Shown here in pieces: positions 25,338 to 37,000 of a DNA stretch of 64,000 nucleotides. The position numbers and the translations under genes were made by a program. The stretch covers positions 401,924,192-401,988,191 of the forward strand of contig CM060921.1 of NCBI GenBank assembly GCA_030737875.1, in the 5' to 3' direction. The notes beneath the pieces were generated by a model. That model saw only the letters and a program-made list of their open reading frames with translations. It was not told where the DNA came from and made no database searches. Position 1 is the first letter of the stretch. Each line of letters begins with the position of its first letter. The stretch comes from Allium sativum. Its lineage: Eukaryota; Streptophyta; Magnoliopsida; Asparagales; Amaryllidaceae.

Positions 25338-28300
25338 GTTCGAAACGACCCGAACTCACCCATAAGGGAAAGCCCGGATTAAGTTAAGAACATGAAAAAT
25401 CAGAACAAAAACATAGGAACATTTCATTACTATTACAAAAATTACATCAGAGTACAAGAATATAATAGAGTATGAATAAATAATATACATCAGAAAAATA
25501 ATAGAGATTAAAATACATTACATAGCAGCGGGAAAATAATACATAACACAGCCGAAAGAAATATATGGATATAAAGCTTTCCGAATATAGCTCCAGCTGT
25601 AAATCCAGGATCCTATGAAATAAAATGTGCAAAACCAAAACTTCTAGTTGCCCGTGTAGAAAATAGGGGCATCCATAGTTTAGGTTAAAATAATAAACTC
25701 CAGGTCAGTTATGGGACTAGTGTGAGAACTAAAATTGTTATTTAATACTTTACTTTAGAAATAAAGTAAATCCAGGGACCATGCCGTATAACATGGAACG
25801 GGTTTTCTCCCAAGAATATCAGTGCATAAAACAATTTATAAACAGCGCAATGCTTTTCAAAAAATGAAACTATTATAAGACTCAAGTCCCATCACACAAT
25901 GCAACACAAGCCGGAGGATAGAGTTTTACCTTATAATATCCAAGCATGCTTGGTATGTTTAAAACAAATCATTTTGATATTACTATAAGTGTATAGTGTA
26001 AAAAAAAACTTCAAATATAAATGTATCAATCATAGACGGCATAATACCTCATCCTACTATGTCACCATATAGTTCTGCAATTAAAACCAAAATGTCATGT
26101 ATTGGAAATTGGATTCCATCTATGAGTCGAGGCCAGGGATGGCTCCTCACCGATTCAAGACACACTAGCAAATGTCTTAGGATTACATAATATGGGAAAC
26201 CCTAGATCTTCAGGGTCGTTCCTCATTTTCGTTTGAGGATTAATTATTCCCAAACGCACGTTTCCCAGTCCTGTCAGACCTATCCATCGGCCCCATAGCG
26301 ACCGATATATCTGAGGCGCCTCGCTATCCATCATCCACATAAGCAAAAATATAAAATTTTGGGCTTCATACCATGGAACCATCCATAGCTAGAAAGAAAC
26401 GTCATGCACTCCCTATTGTCACGATCCCGTTTTTGACTCATACTGAAGTGTGAGGCCCACGAATTAACGCTATACACAAAGCTGTGCTATTTAAAGCCAT
26501 GCTTTGATCATCAACCACAAGACTCTTCTTTTCAACAAAAGGCTTGATCATTTGCATCTCAGCAAGCCACACTGACAATTCACGCCATGCAACTAATGAC
26601 TATCAATATATACCTCTAAGCTCGTACGTCTCAGAGAAGGGTGTTAAGCAAAAGAATAAATTCTCCGCCACCAAACAAATATATATTTAATAGAGATCAA
26701 TCAACATAGAATAAAATCCAATGTCAGACACACATCCATTTACTAGTTCGTTCTAGGTATGAACGGAGCCGGAGTCACCTTATTCCACGTTCCATATGTT
26801 CAATACAGGAGAGAAGTCCTCGCATATCCGGTTGATCTCTAAGTATATCTGGACGATCACCACTTATTACCTTATCTTGGATGCATAAGATCTCCTGTCT
26901 TCAACCACCGTCTTCATCGTCGACTTATCATCGAATCAGTTATTCAAAATGGGCATAAACCCGGTCTTTCCGAATAACTCACGTATCTTATAATCAAGTT
27001 CTATAAAAACACAACATACGCCTCATTCCAATCCAGAATATTCTTTTATTCAAATAATTCTTTTATTCAAATATTCTTTTCACAATTTAACCAAATTAAG
27101 GTTTTCCAAACTAGTCGGGATTAGCGGACCTTACCAAAGTAATCATTTGTTTTTAATTTCCCAATCCCAACCTATTCATCCCATGGAGCAAAAAAGGTAA
27201 TACTCCATATCTAACACCACGATGTTATCATTAAAATTAATTACCATTTCACGTTCAAATCTAATTAAAGATTTAACTATTGCCTGGAGTAAAACTAGTG
27301 GTACTCCATTATCGATCATTTCCCAAATTTGATAATTTAAATTATCACATTCACATTTCAATCTAATTAAGGATTCATTAAAACTCCACTTAGTTTTAAT
27401 CTTCCCAAAAATCATTATTTAATGATTATTTAACTTTGCGAAAACAAACATGATGCATCGATAATCTACATCATACCATTGGTTTCTACTGATATATAAC
27501 CTCTAAGCTCATACGTCTCAGAGAAGGGTGTTAAGCAAGAGAATAAATTCTCCGCCACCAAACAGATATATATTTAGCAGAGATCAACAATACAGTTTGA
27601 AATACAAGGTTAGACATGTAATCCTATCTTTAACTGGGTTAAAGAACCAATGTCATTTAAAACATAGTTCATGATAAACCCAAAATCACATTCCATTAAT
27701 TATGGAATCTTCATGGAAAACAGATCAATATATAATCGATATCAATTTCCATATCCGACTAATAACATAAATGGAATAACAACGAAGCCATTTAAATTCC
27801 ATATATATTAACAATCTTCCTCCATAGAAGCTCACTTCGATTATTACCAACTCGAATCCCATTCAATTCCAATTTAATATATTAAATTGGGAAATTTCAC
27901 CTTGGAAAATTTCATTAAATCTTAATAAAAGATTTAAATATTCCAAATCACATTTCACTGTTAATCGGGTTAAAGAACAAATGTCGTTAAAAACACAATT
28001 CACAATAAACCCAATTCACATTCCATTTTATTCCAATTACTAAATATAATTGGAAACTCTAATAATCTTAATTAAAATATTTATTCTTTTCACACAGGGT
28101 TTAAGAACAGTGTTACTGAAGACACCATTCATGACAAACCCAAAATCCACTTTGATATTAAATATAAGGCTCTAAATAGAAATTATATCGTCTAATATTC
28201 AATATCAAATTCTGAAACCGACACATATCATATGGGGAATAACGATATATATCTATTATCCATATTCCTCCAAAATATCCTAGTCACAGAATCGAATATC

Positions 28301-31300
28301 GAAATATCCCGAAGATGATTTCTATTTGAATTCATTCCAATTTATAGATTGGAAATTTCTGGTTATATTAAACCCTCTATAAAAATCCAATTTATTTATT
28401 TAAAAATTATCGGATTATTTTTCTAGTTAATAACTAGTTTATTTTTATAAAAATCTATTTTTATCCTTACAAATGTGGAATTTTTCATTCAAAATTTTTC
28501 CAAATCATTTATTATGAATTTACACAAATTATAAATATTTTTAGTAATTTTATTAAGGCTCGTACAGTCAGTTTCCAATAACGGCCAACCAACTACATCC
28601 ATAGCGACCTTTTCCAAATTTGATTTGGACATAATTCCAAATCCAACCATTTAAATTTAAATTTCTTATATTCATTGGAAAGCTCTTTTCGATACGAAAC
28701 CAAAGGTTCCGGTTTTAAGATAATCCGATGGTCGAATCTCCCGTAATGTCAATTCGAAGTCAACGGTCGAAATTCGCGAACAGTCGCAGCGCGGCGCGTT
28801 CTATTCAGGCCATTAAATATATAATATGTATATATATATATTATATATTTCATCGATTTCCATCTAAAAATATTTTATAAATCGTTTATAAATTCGTTTT
28901 TTAAAACGATTTTAACTTCATTTTCAATTGTAAATCAAAATTGAGTATTCCATATCATTATAATATTAAAATGATAATATTTTTAAAATATCAGATTGTG
29001 AAATCATTTCGTTTTCGATATTCATTATAAAAATGAATAAAATCGATATAAATATCATTCGCGTTAAAATGGCGCAAATCTAATCAACACGACCTCATAT
29101 ATTTCAAGATTTTCTTGTCCATTCAAAATCGGACATCAAATTCCTATTTTTATCCTTTACAAAATATTATTTTAAAATATTCATTATTTTTTAAATATTC
29201 ATTATTCCTGAATTGGAATCAGACACAATCAATTACCATATAATTTATGGATTTTATACATCACATGTACACAACAATAATGATACACAATCAACCATCA
29301 TCCAAAGTGCATTACACAACTGCATAAGCATTAACTATAGATAATTAACGCTTACAACAGTCTGTCAACCAATCGATTGACATACAACTAAACAATTAGG
29401 ATTAGTGTACGTCAAATATCATCCCAATACCCGTATGGGGTTTCAACCAACAAATACTGAATATTATTTGTGCAGTTGGGCTATGTGTAGAATTTATCAT
29501 CCCAATCAATATCAGTTAAATGAGTGTACATAAACAAATCGTCCGATTTGTAAATGAATATTTATTTTCATTTCAGGAGAATTTTATGTCGTTCATATAT
29601 AAGTTAAAAATTATATTTTTAATGCTAAAATATTTATTTCAACACTTGACTAATTTTAATTGTACATACATTCAATAAAAATGGTATTTTTATTGTTCAA
29701 ACATTTTATTCAACACATGAATATTTTATACAGTTCATGTACACATTAAAAATTATATTTTTAATGAATAAATATTTATTTCAGAAAATTTCTGCATTAT
29801 AATGGCGTGATATTAGAACCAGAGTAATGTCTAGCATTACCCCTTTCTTGATACTGGCTCGCGCCATACACAATCAATCCAATCAATCACAAAACCATAA
29901 GATAACTCATAACCACAATACAGTCAATTTTTCCAATACAATCCAAACAAACAACTTTAGTTTGTATAAATAAATAGTGTCGGGGGATTCTAAGCCCCGT
30001 ATGCATCCTAGTATATATTTAACTGCAAAATAATTAGAGTGGGAAGGAGTTCTCACATTGGGATCCACTCCCCTGTTATTTTCTGATGCTCTGGTTTGTT
30101 GTTCTGATTCTAGACTTTGCAAACGGGCTCCAATCTTCACATAGTCTATTTTTCTAGCTTAAACGCACCATTCCAGACGACTTTCACCTAGTGGCCTTTC
30201 TTCCAAAAAAGGTCCATTTCACCAGAAATCACGAAAAGACAGTATTTGGGCAGCATACTTTGGACTCATTTTTTGGACGGCTCCGCAATCCAAAATATGA
30301 CTTCCATATAGCCAAATCAAGGAGAAAATCGTGCTCTTTGATTTTGGTATAGTGGAGTTTTGGCCAGAAGCGCTCGGATTGGGAGATACTGGCTAAAACA
30401 GGTCAGGGTCTTATTTGTAAAAACTGAAATTTATAGAAATTGTAGTTTTTGAAGATGGAGGGGCCCACTGATTTGAGCTAGGCTGAGGGGAGGTGGCGGT
30501 GTGGTTGCTGAGGGGTCGGGGGTGGTGCACGAGTCAGCGGTGGGCCCACTGTGGTCTGGGCTGTGAGTTTTGTTGCATTTTCGGTTAAAGAAGAATAGGG
30601 AGGTGGAGGAAGAAGGAGGGGGGTCGGAGGGAGGCAGTCTGAGGTCGGGGGAGGCGGCGTGGTGGTCGAGCGATGGGGGCGGCGGTTGAACAGAGGAGCA
30701 ACGGTATTTGAAAAGGAAGGGGGTGCAGTTTCCTCTGTTGACCACGTGAAGGGGAAATGAGAGCTTGACCCCCCCCCTTGACCTTATATAAAAAAAAATT
30801 CCGTTTAAAAGTGAATTTTCATTCTAACTCCAACTCAAACCCAACGAACATCGTCCCTAGCTAATCACCCCAATTCCGGACGCATAGAGATATGTTCCGT
30901 AAGCCAATTCGACTGTTTCGATCAGTTTTTCTTTACATTAAAATATAAATCAATATATACTTAATTTAAACGTACATTTTAATTTATCGGGGCCACATAC
31001 TGGCACCAAAAATTCCAAAAAAATAAATCCAGCTATGTTTTGATGATACAGTCCTAAAAAAACTAATTTCATTGAATATGGAGACCGTTTGAAAAATAGC
31101 CATTTTCTGGTTGATCCAATTCAAACTGAAACTGTCAAAACACGTTTAAATATACTACGCTCACATATTAAATCCAAAAATTATGAAAATTGGAAGCTAC
31201 CAGTATTTTGACATTCCAGATCCAACAAATGTGGTTACATCGAAAACGGAGGTCATTTGCAAAATGGCTATTTTTAAGGGTTATATATTATATAATATGT

Positions 31301-31665
31301 ATATATAAATTCCATAGCGGCTATTTCAAAATTTAAACTGGACATAACTTTCAATTTATATTACGAAATCTCATTTTCTTGCATTCGTTAGAAAGATAAT
31401 ATTAAACAAATTCAAATATTTCTAGTTTTACTTAAATCCGATATATTTTGAATCCTGTACATTCAATTGAAATTAGAAATCGAATTTTCAGACTACCATG
31501 CCATTTCAGTCTCGTTTTATAATTAGAATAAATTTATACATTCTAACTTTGATTGAAATAAATTTTTAGTCATTATTATTTAAAACAAATCATTTAATAT
31601 TCAAAATCCATTAAAATTGCTAAAATAAAAATTTTAAATTGGTACCGAAAATCCGGGTTGTTACA
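25338..31665 (-). mobile_element. Family-A LTR, 5' copy of the tandem element
   Basis: A 6328-bp LTR. Its minus-strand start TGTAACAACCCGG lies at 31665, directly bordered by the CTAAG duplication. It contains the palindrome GAGGCGCCTC (26313-26322), LTR-end hairpins near 25775-25930, a GC-rich leader at 30450-30770 and the U3 boxes near 31030-31260. The local 104-codon Pro/Ser-rich frame (30431-30745) is a GC-rich leader artefact: on the sense strand of the LTR but out of register in other copies. Confidence 0.9.
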
Positions 31666-31670
31666 CTAAG
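31666..31670. repeat. Target-site duplication CTAAG (right)
   Basis: Identical to 3375-3379. It marks the single integration site of the whole tandem element. Confidence 0.9.
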
Positions 31671-32134
31671 GGTTTTGAATTCCATTAGCATGAAGAGAAC
31701 TTTACTCTGGAAATTGAATTGTAAAGCGATGAATGCACAATACATAGAATTTGCATCTTATTCTATGAAGGTGTTCTTCATTTTTGTATTTGCTACACTA
31801 ATGACATGTCTAGCTAGCAATTATGTTTCGAACTATAGTGTTCATTAATAAGTTTTGGTCACGTTAACCCCTGTTTTAAGATTAAGAGCATTAAATACAT
31901 ACACTTCTCATGGATTTTGGTATATTTTTTCATAATATATTGCTATATCAAATCCAACAAGTTATAGAGTTTTTGATTTTCTATAGCGGTTGTTTAAATC
32001 AAAGTGTTTTGACTTGTAATTTCTACAAATCCGATAATGCCACTGACAAATATGACTTATGTGGTTTAACAGGATATTAGAAGGCAAAACTGTATTTGGA
32101 TAATTAGTTTATGCTATAATCACTAAATTTTAAT
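31671..32134. other. Unassigned, apparently single-copy DNA
   Basis: Continuation of 2971-3374 before the array inserted. It has an open stretch (31639-31848) whose first codons lie inside the LTR, so it is not a native gene start. No domain is recognisable. It could be a remnant of genic or intronic sequence, but nothing supports that strongly. Confidence 0.45.
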
Positions 32135-32563
32135 TGTAACAACCCAAAATATAAGACTTACTAGTTAATAAAATTTAAATTTTCAAAATTTAATTTTATG
32201 AAAATATAATGTTATATGTTAATAAATAAAATTAATGAAAATGTTCACACTAATGTTATAAAGGAATAAATAAAGATTAACGTTATAAACATTATATTAA
32301 AAGCTGACAAACAGTATTAGATTAAAAATGTTAACGCGTGCGGATGAATTTGAGAAGTCACATGCAAAATAAAACAATAAACAAGAATTAATTTTTAGTA
32401 GAAGATAAGCTGGGTGTCTTATTTATAACCATTGCAAAGATCTTTTTAAGACGATTAGTTTGATATATAAATTTATTTATTTGGAGTTATGGTTTACAAA
32501 ATATTGAATTCACAAATTTAAAAGAAACACACGTAGAACCAATAATTTCCAATGTTCTAATTT

Positions 32564-32912
32564 GGAATAGAAAATGTGTTTGGTGGAGTGGTAAAGCATG
32601 CCCTTCATAGACTAGAGGCCGTGAGTTTGATTTCCACCAATTACTTATTTTTAAAGTTTATGAAGACAAATCAAAAAGATGCATGTGTGTATGTACATAT
32701 ATAAATAAAGGATTACAAATGTGTGTGTGTGTATGTGTGTGTGTGTGCATATATGTATATTTACATATATATATAAATGTGTGCGCGCGCATGTGTATAT
32801 GTACATGTATTTATGTGTGTGTATATACATATTTATGTGTATATATTTGTGCATGTATATATGTATATTTATATACATATATGTGTGTATCAATTTAATA
32901 ATGTTAAGTAAC
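32564..32912 (+). mobile_element. SINE-like insert with tRNA-type A and B boxes, copy 2
   Basis: Flanked by the direct repeat GTTCTAATTT (32554-32563 and 32913-32922). The head reads TGGTGGAGTGG (A box, 32581-32591), then GTTTGATTTCC (B box, 32625-32635), spaced as in tRNA genes. A TG/TA-rich tail follows (32700-32890). The head resembles a tRNA pseudogene; no complete cloverleaf was confirmed. The 70-80 codon frames here are microsatellite translations. Confidence 0.65.
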
Positions 32913-33397
32913 GTTCTAATTTAAAGTGAGTATGCACGTATTAATTCTAGAAATGGTATGCGTTTGAAATTAAAATTAAACGCATGTTGAAAATGAAAGA
33001 AAATTAATGCATAAAGAATAAAACAGGAAATGAATATAACATTTAAAATCTTGTGTAAAGATACGTAAATAAATTTAAAAATATACACACATATTAATTA
33101 TGCGTTTGAATTCGAAATTTAAACGAATGACAAAACAGGAAAAGAATATAATAAAAACAGTCAATATATAAATAGAAACAAATAAAAACAGTTAAGATAT
33201 AAATACGCTAGAAATCAAAACAAGAAAAAAAAAGTCGTGCGTTGTGAATTAATTTCATATTATATGCAACAAATAAATATAACCCTTGAGTTTGTGTATG
33301 CATGTGTATATGGGGTATACGTTGTAATGCATTAACGTTAATTACATAAATTATGAATTAATTGCACATTAATTAACATATTTTTCGAATCCTAGAT

Positions 33398-33402
33398 ATA
33401 TA

Positions 33403-33438
<36 letters not shown>

Positions 33439-33587
33439 TATGTATATATATAACTTAATTGTGTGTTGACTATATGTGTGTTGACAAAATAACAAATAAT
33501 GTTCAAATTTTGTATTTAATGAATCTACTTATTAGACATTTATGGACGGTTTCTATATATATTGTGCAATTTTGTGTCCAAAAAGAG

Positions 33588-33622
<35 letters not shown>
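33398..33622. repeat. TATG and TA microsatellites near the inverted-repeat centre
   Basis: A (TA)n/(TATG)n run at 33398-33450 and a (TA)n run at 33586-33622, close to the point where the two B arms meet. Confidence 0.9.
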
Positions 33623-33628
<6 letters not shown>

Positions 33629-34240
33629 TATTAGTATGGATTTGAATTGCCCTATATATGTATATATATAGAAAAGTCTTTATCAAATACAGAATTTGAA
33701 CATTATTTGCTATTTTGTCAAAACACATATAGTCAGTGCACAATTAAGTTATACATATGCATATGTATTTCTAGGATTTGAAAAACATGTTAATTGTTGC
33801 AATTATCGTGCGATTAATTCAGAATGTTCGAACTTAATGCATTTCAATGATACCCCATACACACACACATACATACCACTCAAGGGTTGTATTTTTTTTT
33901 TTACATTACAATATGAAATCAATTCACAAAGTGTGACTTCTAACATATTTATTTCTAGCGTATTTATTTATGGATTGTTTTTATTTGTTTCTATATTTTT
34001 ATTATAATATTTTTCAGTTTTGTCATGCGTTTTAAATTCCAAATTCAAACATGTAATTAATATACATGTATGCTTTGAAATTTATTTATGTATATTTTAC
34101 ACTAAATTTCTAAAGTTATATTTATTTCCTGTTTTATTTCATGCGAATTAATTTTCATCCATTTTTAACACACATTTAATTTTAATTTCAAACGCGTGCA
34201 ATTTCTAGAACTAATACGCATACTCATTTTAAATTAGAAC

Positions 34241-34469
34241 GTTACTTAATGTTATTAAATTTATATACACACTCTCACACACATATGTATATAAATATTC
34301 ATATATACACAAATATACACACATAAATAACATATATTATATATTATTGTCCTACTCCTGTACTTAATGTCCTTTATTATTTGTTATAACAAAAAGTGTT
34401 ATGGATTACTTTATAAATCAGTTGGTTTTGCCAAAATATATGTGTATATACATAAACACACACACGCAT

Positions 34470-34528
<59 letters not shown>

Positions 34529-34709
34529 TACACATATATATATATATACAAACATGCATGCATATATAATCTTTTATTTATTTATGTACATACACACATG
34601 CATCTTTTTGATGAGTCTTCTTAAACTTTAAAAATATATCATTGGTGAGAATCAAAGTCACGATCTCTAATCTAAAGCACTACCACTCCGCTAACATGGT
34701 TTTTGTTCA
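34241..34709 (-). mobile_element. SINE-like insert with tRNA-type A and B boxes, copy 3
   Basis: Flanked by AAATTAGAAC at 34231-34240 and 34710-34719, the same repeat as copies 1 and 2. Minus-strand head: TTAGCGGAGTGG (A box), then GACTTTGATTCTC (B box). It is longer than the others because of about 110 extra bases around 34340-34440 and a longer CA/TA tail. Confidence 0.6.
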
Positions 34710-34927
34710 AAATTAGAACATTGAAAATTATTGGTTTTATGTATGTTTCTTTTAAATTACAAAATCAATATTTTCTAAACCATAACTCCAATATATTAAA
34801 ATTTTATTTCAAATTGATCGAGTTGGAAAGATCTTTGCAATGGTTGTAAATGTGACATTTAGTTTATCTCCTACTAGAAATTAATTCTTACTTACTACTA
34901 TTTTTTTGAACGTTACTTCTCATATTC

Positions 34928-34932
34928 ATATG
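34928..34932. repeat. Target-site duplication ATATG (left)
   Basis: Directly precedes TGTAATAACCC; identical to 48626-48630. Confidence 0.93.
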
Positions 34933-35350
34933 TGTAATAACCCGGAAATGCGGGCCAGTTTAAAAATTTTATTTTGGCAATTTTAGCGAATTTTGAACAT
35001 TTAAAATGAATTATTTTAAATAATATCGACGAGAAATTTATTTTGAATATAATTCGAACGTATATTTTATATACGTCGTCGTTAGAATATAAATAATTAT
35101 AAATAGAACTGAAAATGGCGCGGTAGTTCGATAATTCGATTTCAAACTTCAATTGAATGTACCGGGTGCAAAACAAACCGGATTTTAGCGAAACCAAAAA
35201 CAATAGGATCTATTTGAGAATATATTTCCAACGAATCCGAAAAATCAAAATTTCATAGCGGGAATCAAAAGATATGTCCAAATGAAAATTCTGAATAGTC
35301 GCTACGGAATTCAGGCCCTTAAAAATGGGAATTTTGCAAACGACCTCGGA

Positions 35351-35529
35351 TTTCGACGAAACAAATTTTGTTGGGTCCGTGACGTCAAATTATTGCTAGA
35401 TTCCAAATTTCATAATTTTTCGAATCAATATGTGAGCGTGGCAAAGGAAAACGCGTTTGACCAGTTTTAGTTGATTTTAATCGACTGGAAAATGACCATT
35501 TTTCAAACGGTCTCAGAATTCGACGAAAC
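35351..35529 (+). promoter_or_regulatory. U3 direct repeat with GACGAAAC boxes
   Basis: TTTCGACGAAAC at 35351-35362 and ATTCGACGAAAC at 35518-35529, 167 bp apart. Each is followed by a TTTTGTTNGG-type stretch and a GTCAA/GCTAG context. The same two-box arrangement is present in all family-A LTRs examined, including the divergent solo LTR at 7143 (near 7890 and 8050). An enhancer-like or transcription-related role is inference. Confidence 0.5.
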
Positions 35530-35809
35530 TAGTTTTGTTAGGACCGTATCGTCAATACGAAGCTAGAAAATATTTTTCTAGAATTTTTCGAGTTAGTACG
35601 TGACCCCAGTAAATTGAAATACACATTCAAATTTAATATATAGAGTTATATGTTGATTTTGACGGAAACTGATCGAAACGATCGAATCAGCTTACGATAC
35701 ATATCCCATTATGTTCGGAATGGGGGTAATACGCTAGGGACGACAGTCGTTGGACCTCGATTGGAGTTCGAATGGGAAGGTAACTTTTTGGGAGGATAAA
35801 TTAATTAAA

Positions 35810-35819
35810 TATTTAAATA
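35810..35819 (+). promoter_or_regulatory. Candidate TATA box of the 5' LTR
   Basis: TATTTAAATA lies about 60 bp upstream of a C/T-rich stretch suited to transcription start. The array LTRs have TTATATAAGG-like sequence at the matching place (minus strand near 15955-15965). Confidence 0.45.
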
Positions 35820-35879
35820 ATAAAAAAAGTCAACTCTCTTTTGCTTTAACTCCCTCTTCCCTCCCCCGTTACCTTTCAC

Positions 35880-36260
35880 AACAGATCTCGATTGAAAAAA
35901 AAAGAGAAAGAAAGGGGAGGAGCTGTCGCCCCTCCACCGAGGGCCACCGCGCCCCGATGCCCGCGCCCCGCCGCCTCAGGCGCCCTTCACCTCGACCACC
36001 TCTTGCTTCCTTCCCCTCCACCGCTTGCTCCCTCCATTCTCCAGCTCGCAGCACCCCAAACTCCTCAGCCCTAGTTTGAACTCGCCCCCTTCCGTGATTT
36101 GAAAACCGAACCACCGCACCCCCTACCCCTCACGCCTCCACCCACAACCCGCAACACCACTGCAGCACACTCCACCATCGCCCTAAGGCCCACCTCGCGC
36201 CGCCAACATCACCTGCGCGCCACTAGGTCGCTGTTAGTGCCACGGTTCCTCCCCTCCTCA
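35880..36260 (+). other. GC-rich, C-rich leader block in the LTR
   Basis: A strongly GC-rich block in an otherwise AT-rich LTR, repeated at 43200-43590. It gives Pro/Ala/Ser-rich frames of 60-109 codons, but small indels shift the frame between the two LTRs of the same element (compare 35750-36079 with 43081-43404), so no protein is supported. It is probably transcribed leader sequence. Confidence 0.55.
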
Positions 36261-36280
36261 ATGAAAAAACTGATTTTACT

Positions 36281-36286
36281 GTAAGT
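36281..36286 (+). promoter_or_regulatory. Possible 5' splice site in the LTR
   Basis: GTAAGT right after the GC-rich leader and at the start of very AT-rich sequence, the usual layout of a plant exon-intron border. It is identical in the 3' LTR at 43611-43616. No acceptor was assigned. Confidence 0.35.
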
Positions 36287-36439
36287 GTTTACTTATTTAT
36301 TTTACTATTATGTAATTAGCTTATTTAATCAGTAAAAATTTCAGTTTTGATTTATATTATACATAGTTTAAATTCAGTTTAGAAAATGAATGGCATGATA
36401 AAGTTTGTATCTTTATTTTTCTTTATAAAAAGTTTGTAT

Positions 36440-37000
36440 TTTTAATATGAAGAACAAGTAGAAAAATATGATTTTTGTCATATGAATAGTAGGATAAAAA
36501 TATGATTTTTATATTGTAGAGATAAAAAAAATATGCTTTCTATATAGTATAGATTATAAAAATATAATTTTTACTAAGGTAGAGTAATAAAAATATAATT
36601 TTTATATACTAGAAAATATAAAAATGTGATTTTTATATAAGTAGTGAGGTAAAAATATAATTTTTATATAGTTGATATAATCAAAATATAATTTTTATAT
36701 AGCAGAGAATATAAAATACGATTTTTATATACGTGACGTAAAAATAAAAATTAAATCTTTATATTTGAAAGGGCGAAATCTTTATATAGTGAAGAGCGAA
36801 GAGAAAATATGATTTTGATTATATACTAGAGACTATAAAAATACGACCTTTATATGCGTTGTAGCGAATTAACAATATCGAAAGAGAAGTGATTTTGTTT
36901 AAAATATAAGTCGGGATTTTTATATAGATAAAAATTCAATTTATATATATATGAAGTGAAAATAAAAATATGTGATTTTTATATGTAGTGGATACGGATA
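36440..37000 (+). repeat. Irregular AAAATATGATTTTTATAT repeats
   Basis: About a dozen copies of an AAAATATRATTTTTATAT-like unit separated by variable spacers. Also present at 43780-44320 in the 3' LTR, and related to the regular 34-bp array at 63319-63500 in the right-edge copy. The array LTRs at 3380-31665 lack it. Confidence 0.75.

Larger units (their letters stand above)
3380..31665 (-). mobile_element. Tandem family-A retroelement: three LTRs, two internal regions
   Basis: One 28.3-kb integration in minus orientation. Reading along its own strand: LTR 25338-31665, internal 24274-25337, LTR 17959-24273, internal 16877-17958, LTR 3380-16876. Each internal region has a PBS at its 5' side and a polypurine tract at its 3' side. 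The outer ends are TG...CA and the flanks carry a perfect CTAAG duplication, so all three LTRs belong to one insertion event plus later or concurrent tandem amplification, probably by unequal recombination between LTRs. The third LTR is stretched to 13.5 kb by two nested solo LTRs; without them it is about 6.35 kb. There are no gag, protease, reverse transcriptase or integrase frames. Confidence 0.92.
32135..33690 (+). mobile_element. Family-B LTR, left arm of an inverted pair
   Basis: Starts TGTAACAACCCAAAATATAAG and is not preceded by a polypurine tract, so this is a 5' or solo LTR start. It is the reverse complement, with many changes, of 33691-34932 plus 48626-48833. It also matches copy 1 (600-2970). 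It holds the SINE-like insert at 32564-32912. The arm runs to about 33690, where its U3-distal segment (compare 640-770 on the other strand) stops abruptly and the opposite arm begins. Confidence 0.7.
33691..34932 (-). mobile_element. Family-B LTR, right arm of an inverted pair (distal part)
   Basis: Minus-strand B LTR, continuous with 48626-48833 before the family-A element inserted. It carries the SINE-like insert (34241-34709). The opposite-arm junction near 33690 has no spacer and no recognisable duplication. Confidence 0.7.

Noticed and set aside
31671..32134. Host gene exon beside the array
   Set aside because: The open frame begins inside the LTR and no conserved domain, splice pattern or similarity could be recognised.
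32575..32640. Functional tRNA gene
   Set aside because: Only A- and B-box-like segments fit; no complete acceptor and anticodon stem could be made, and the copies diverge freely.
35750..36079. 109-codon Pro/Ala-rich frame in the 5' LTR and its 107-codon counterpart at 43081-43404
   Set aside because: The two LTRs of one young element differ in reading frame after a small indel; composition is explained by the GC-rich leader.
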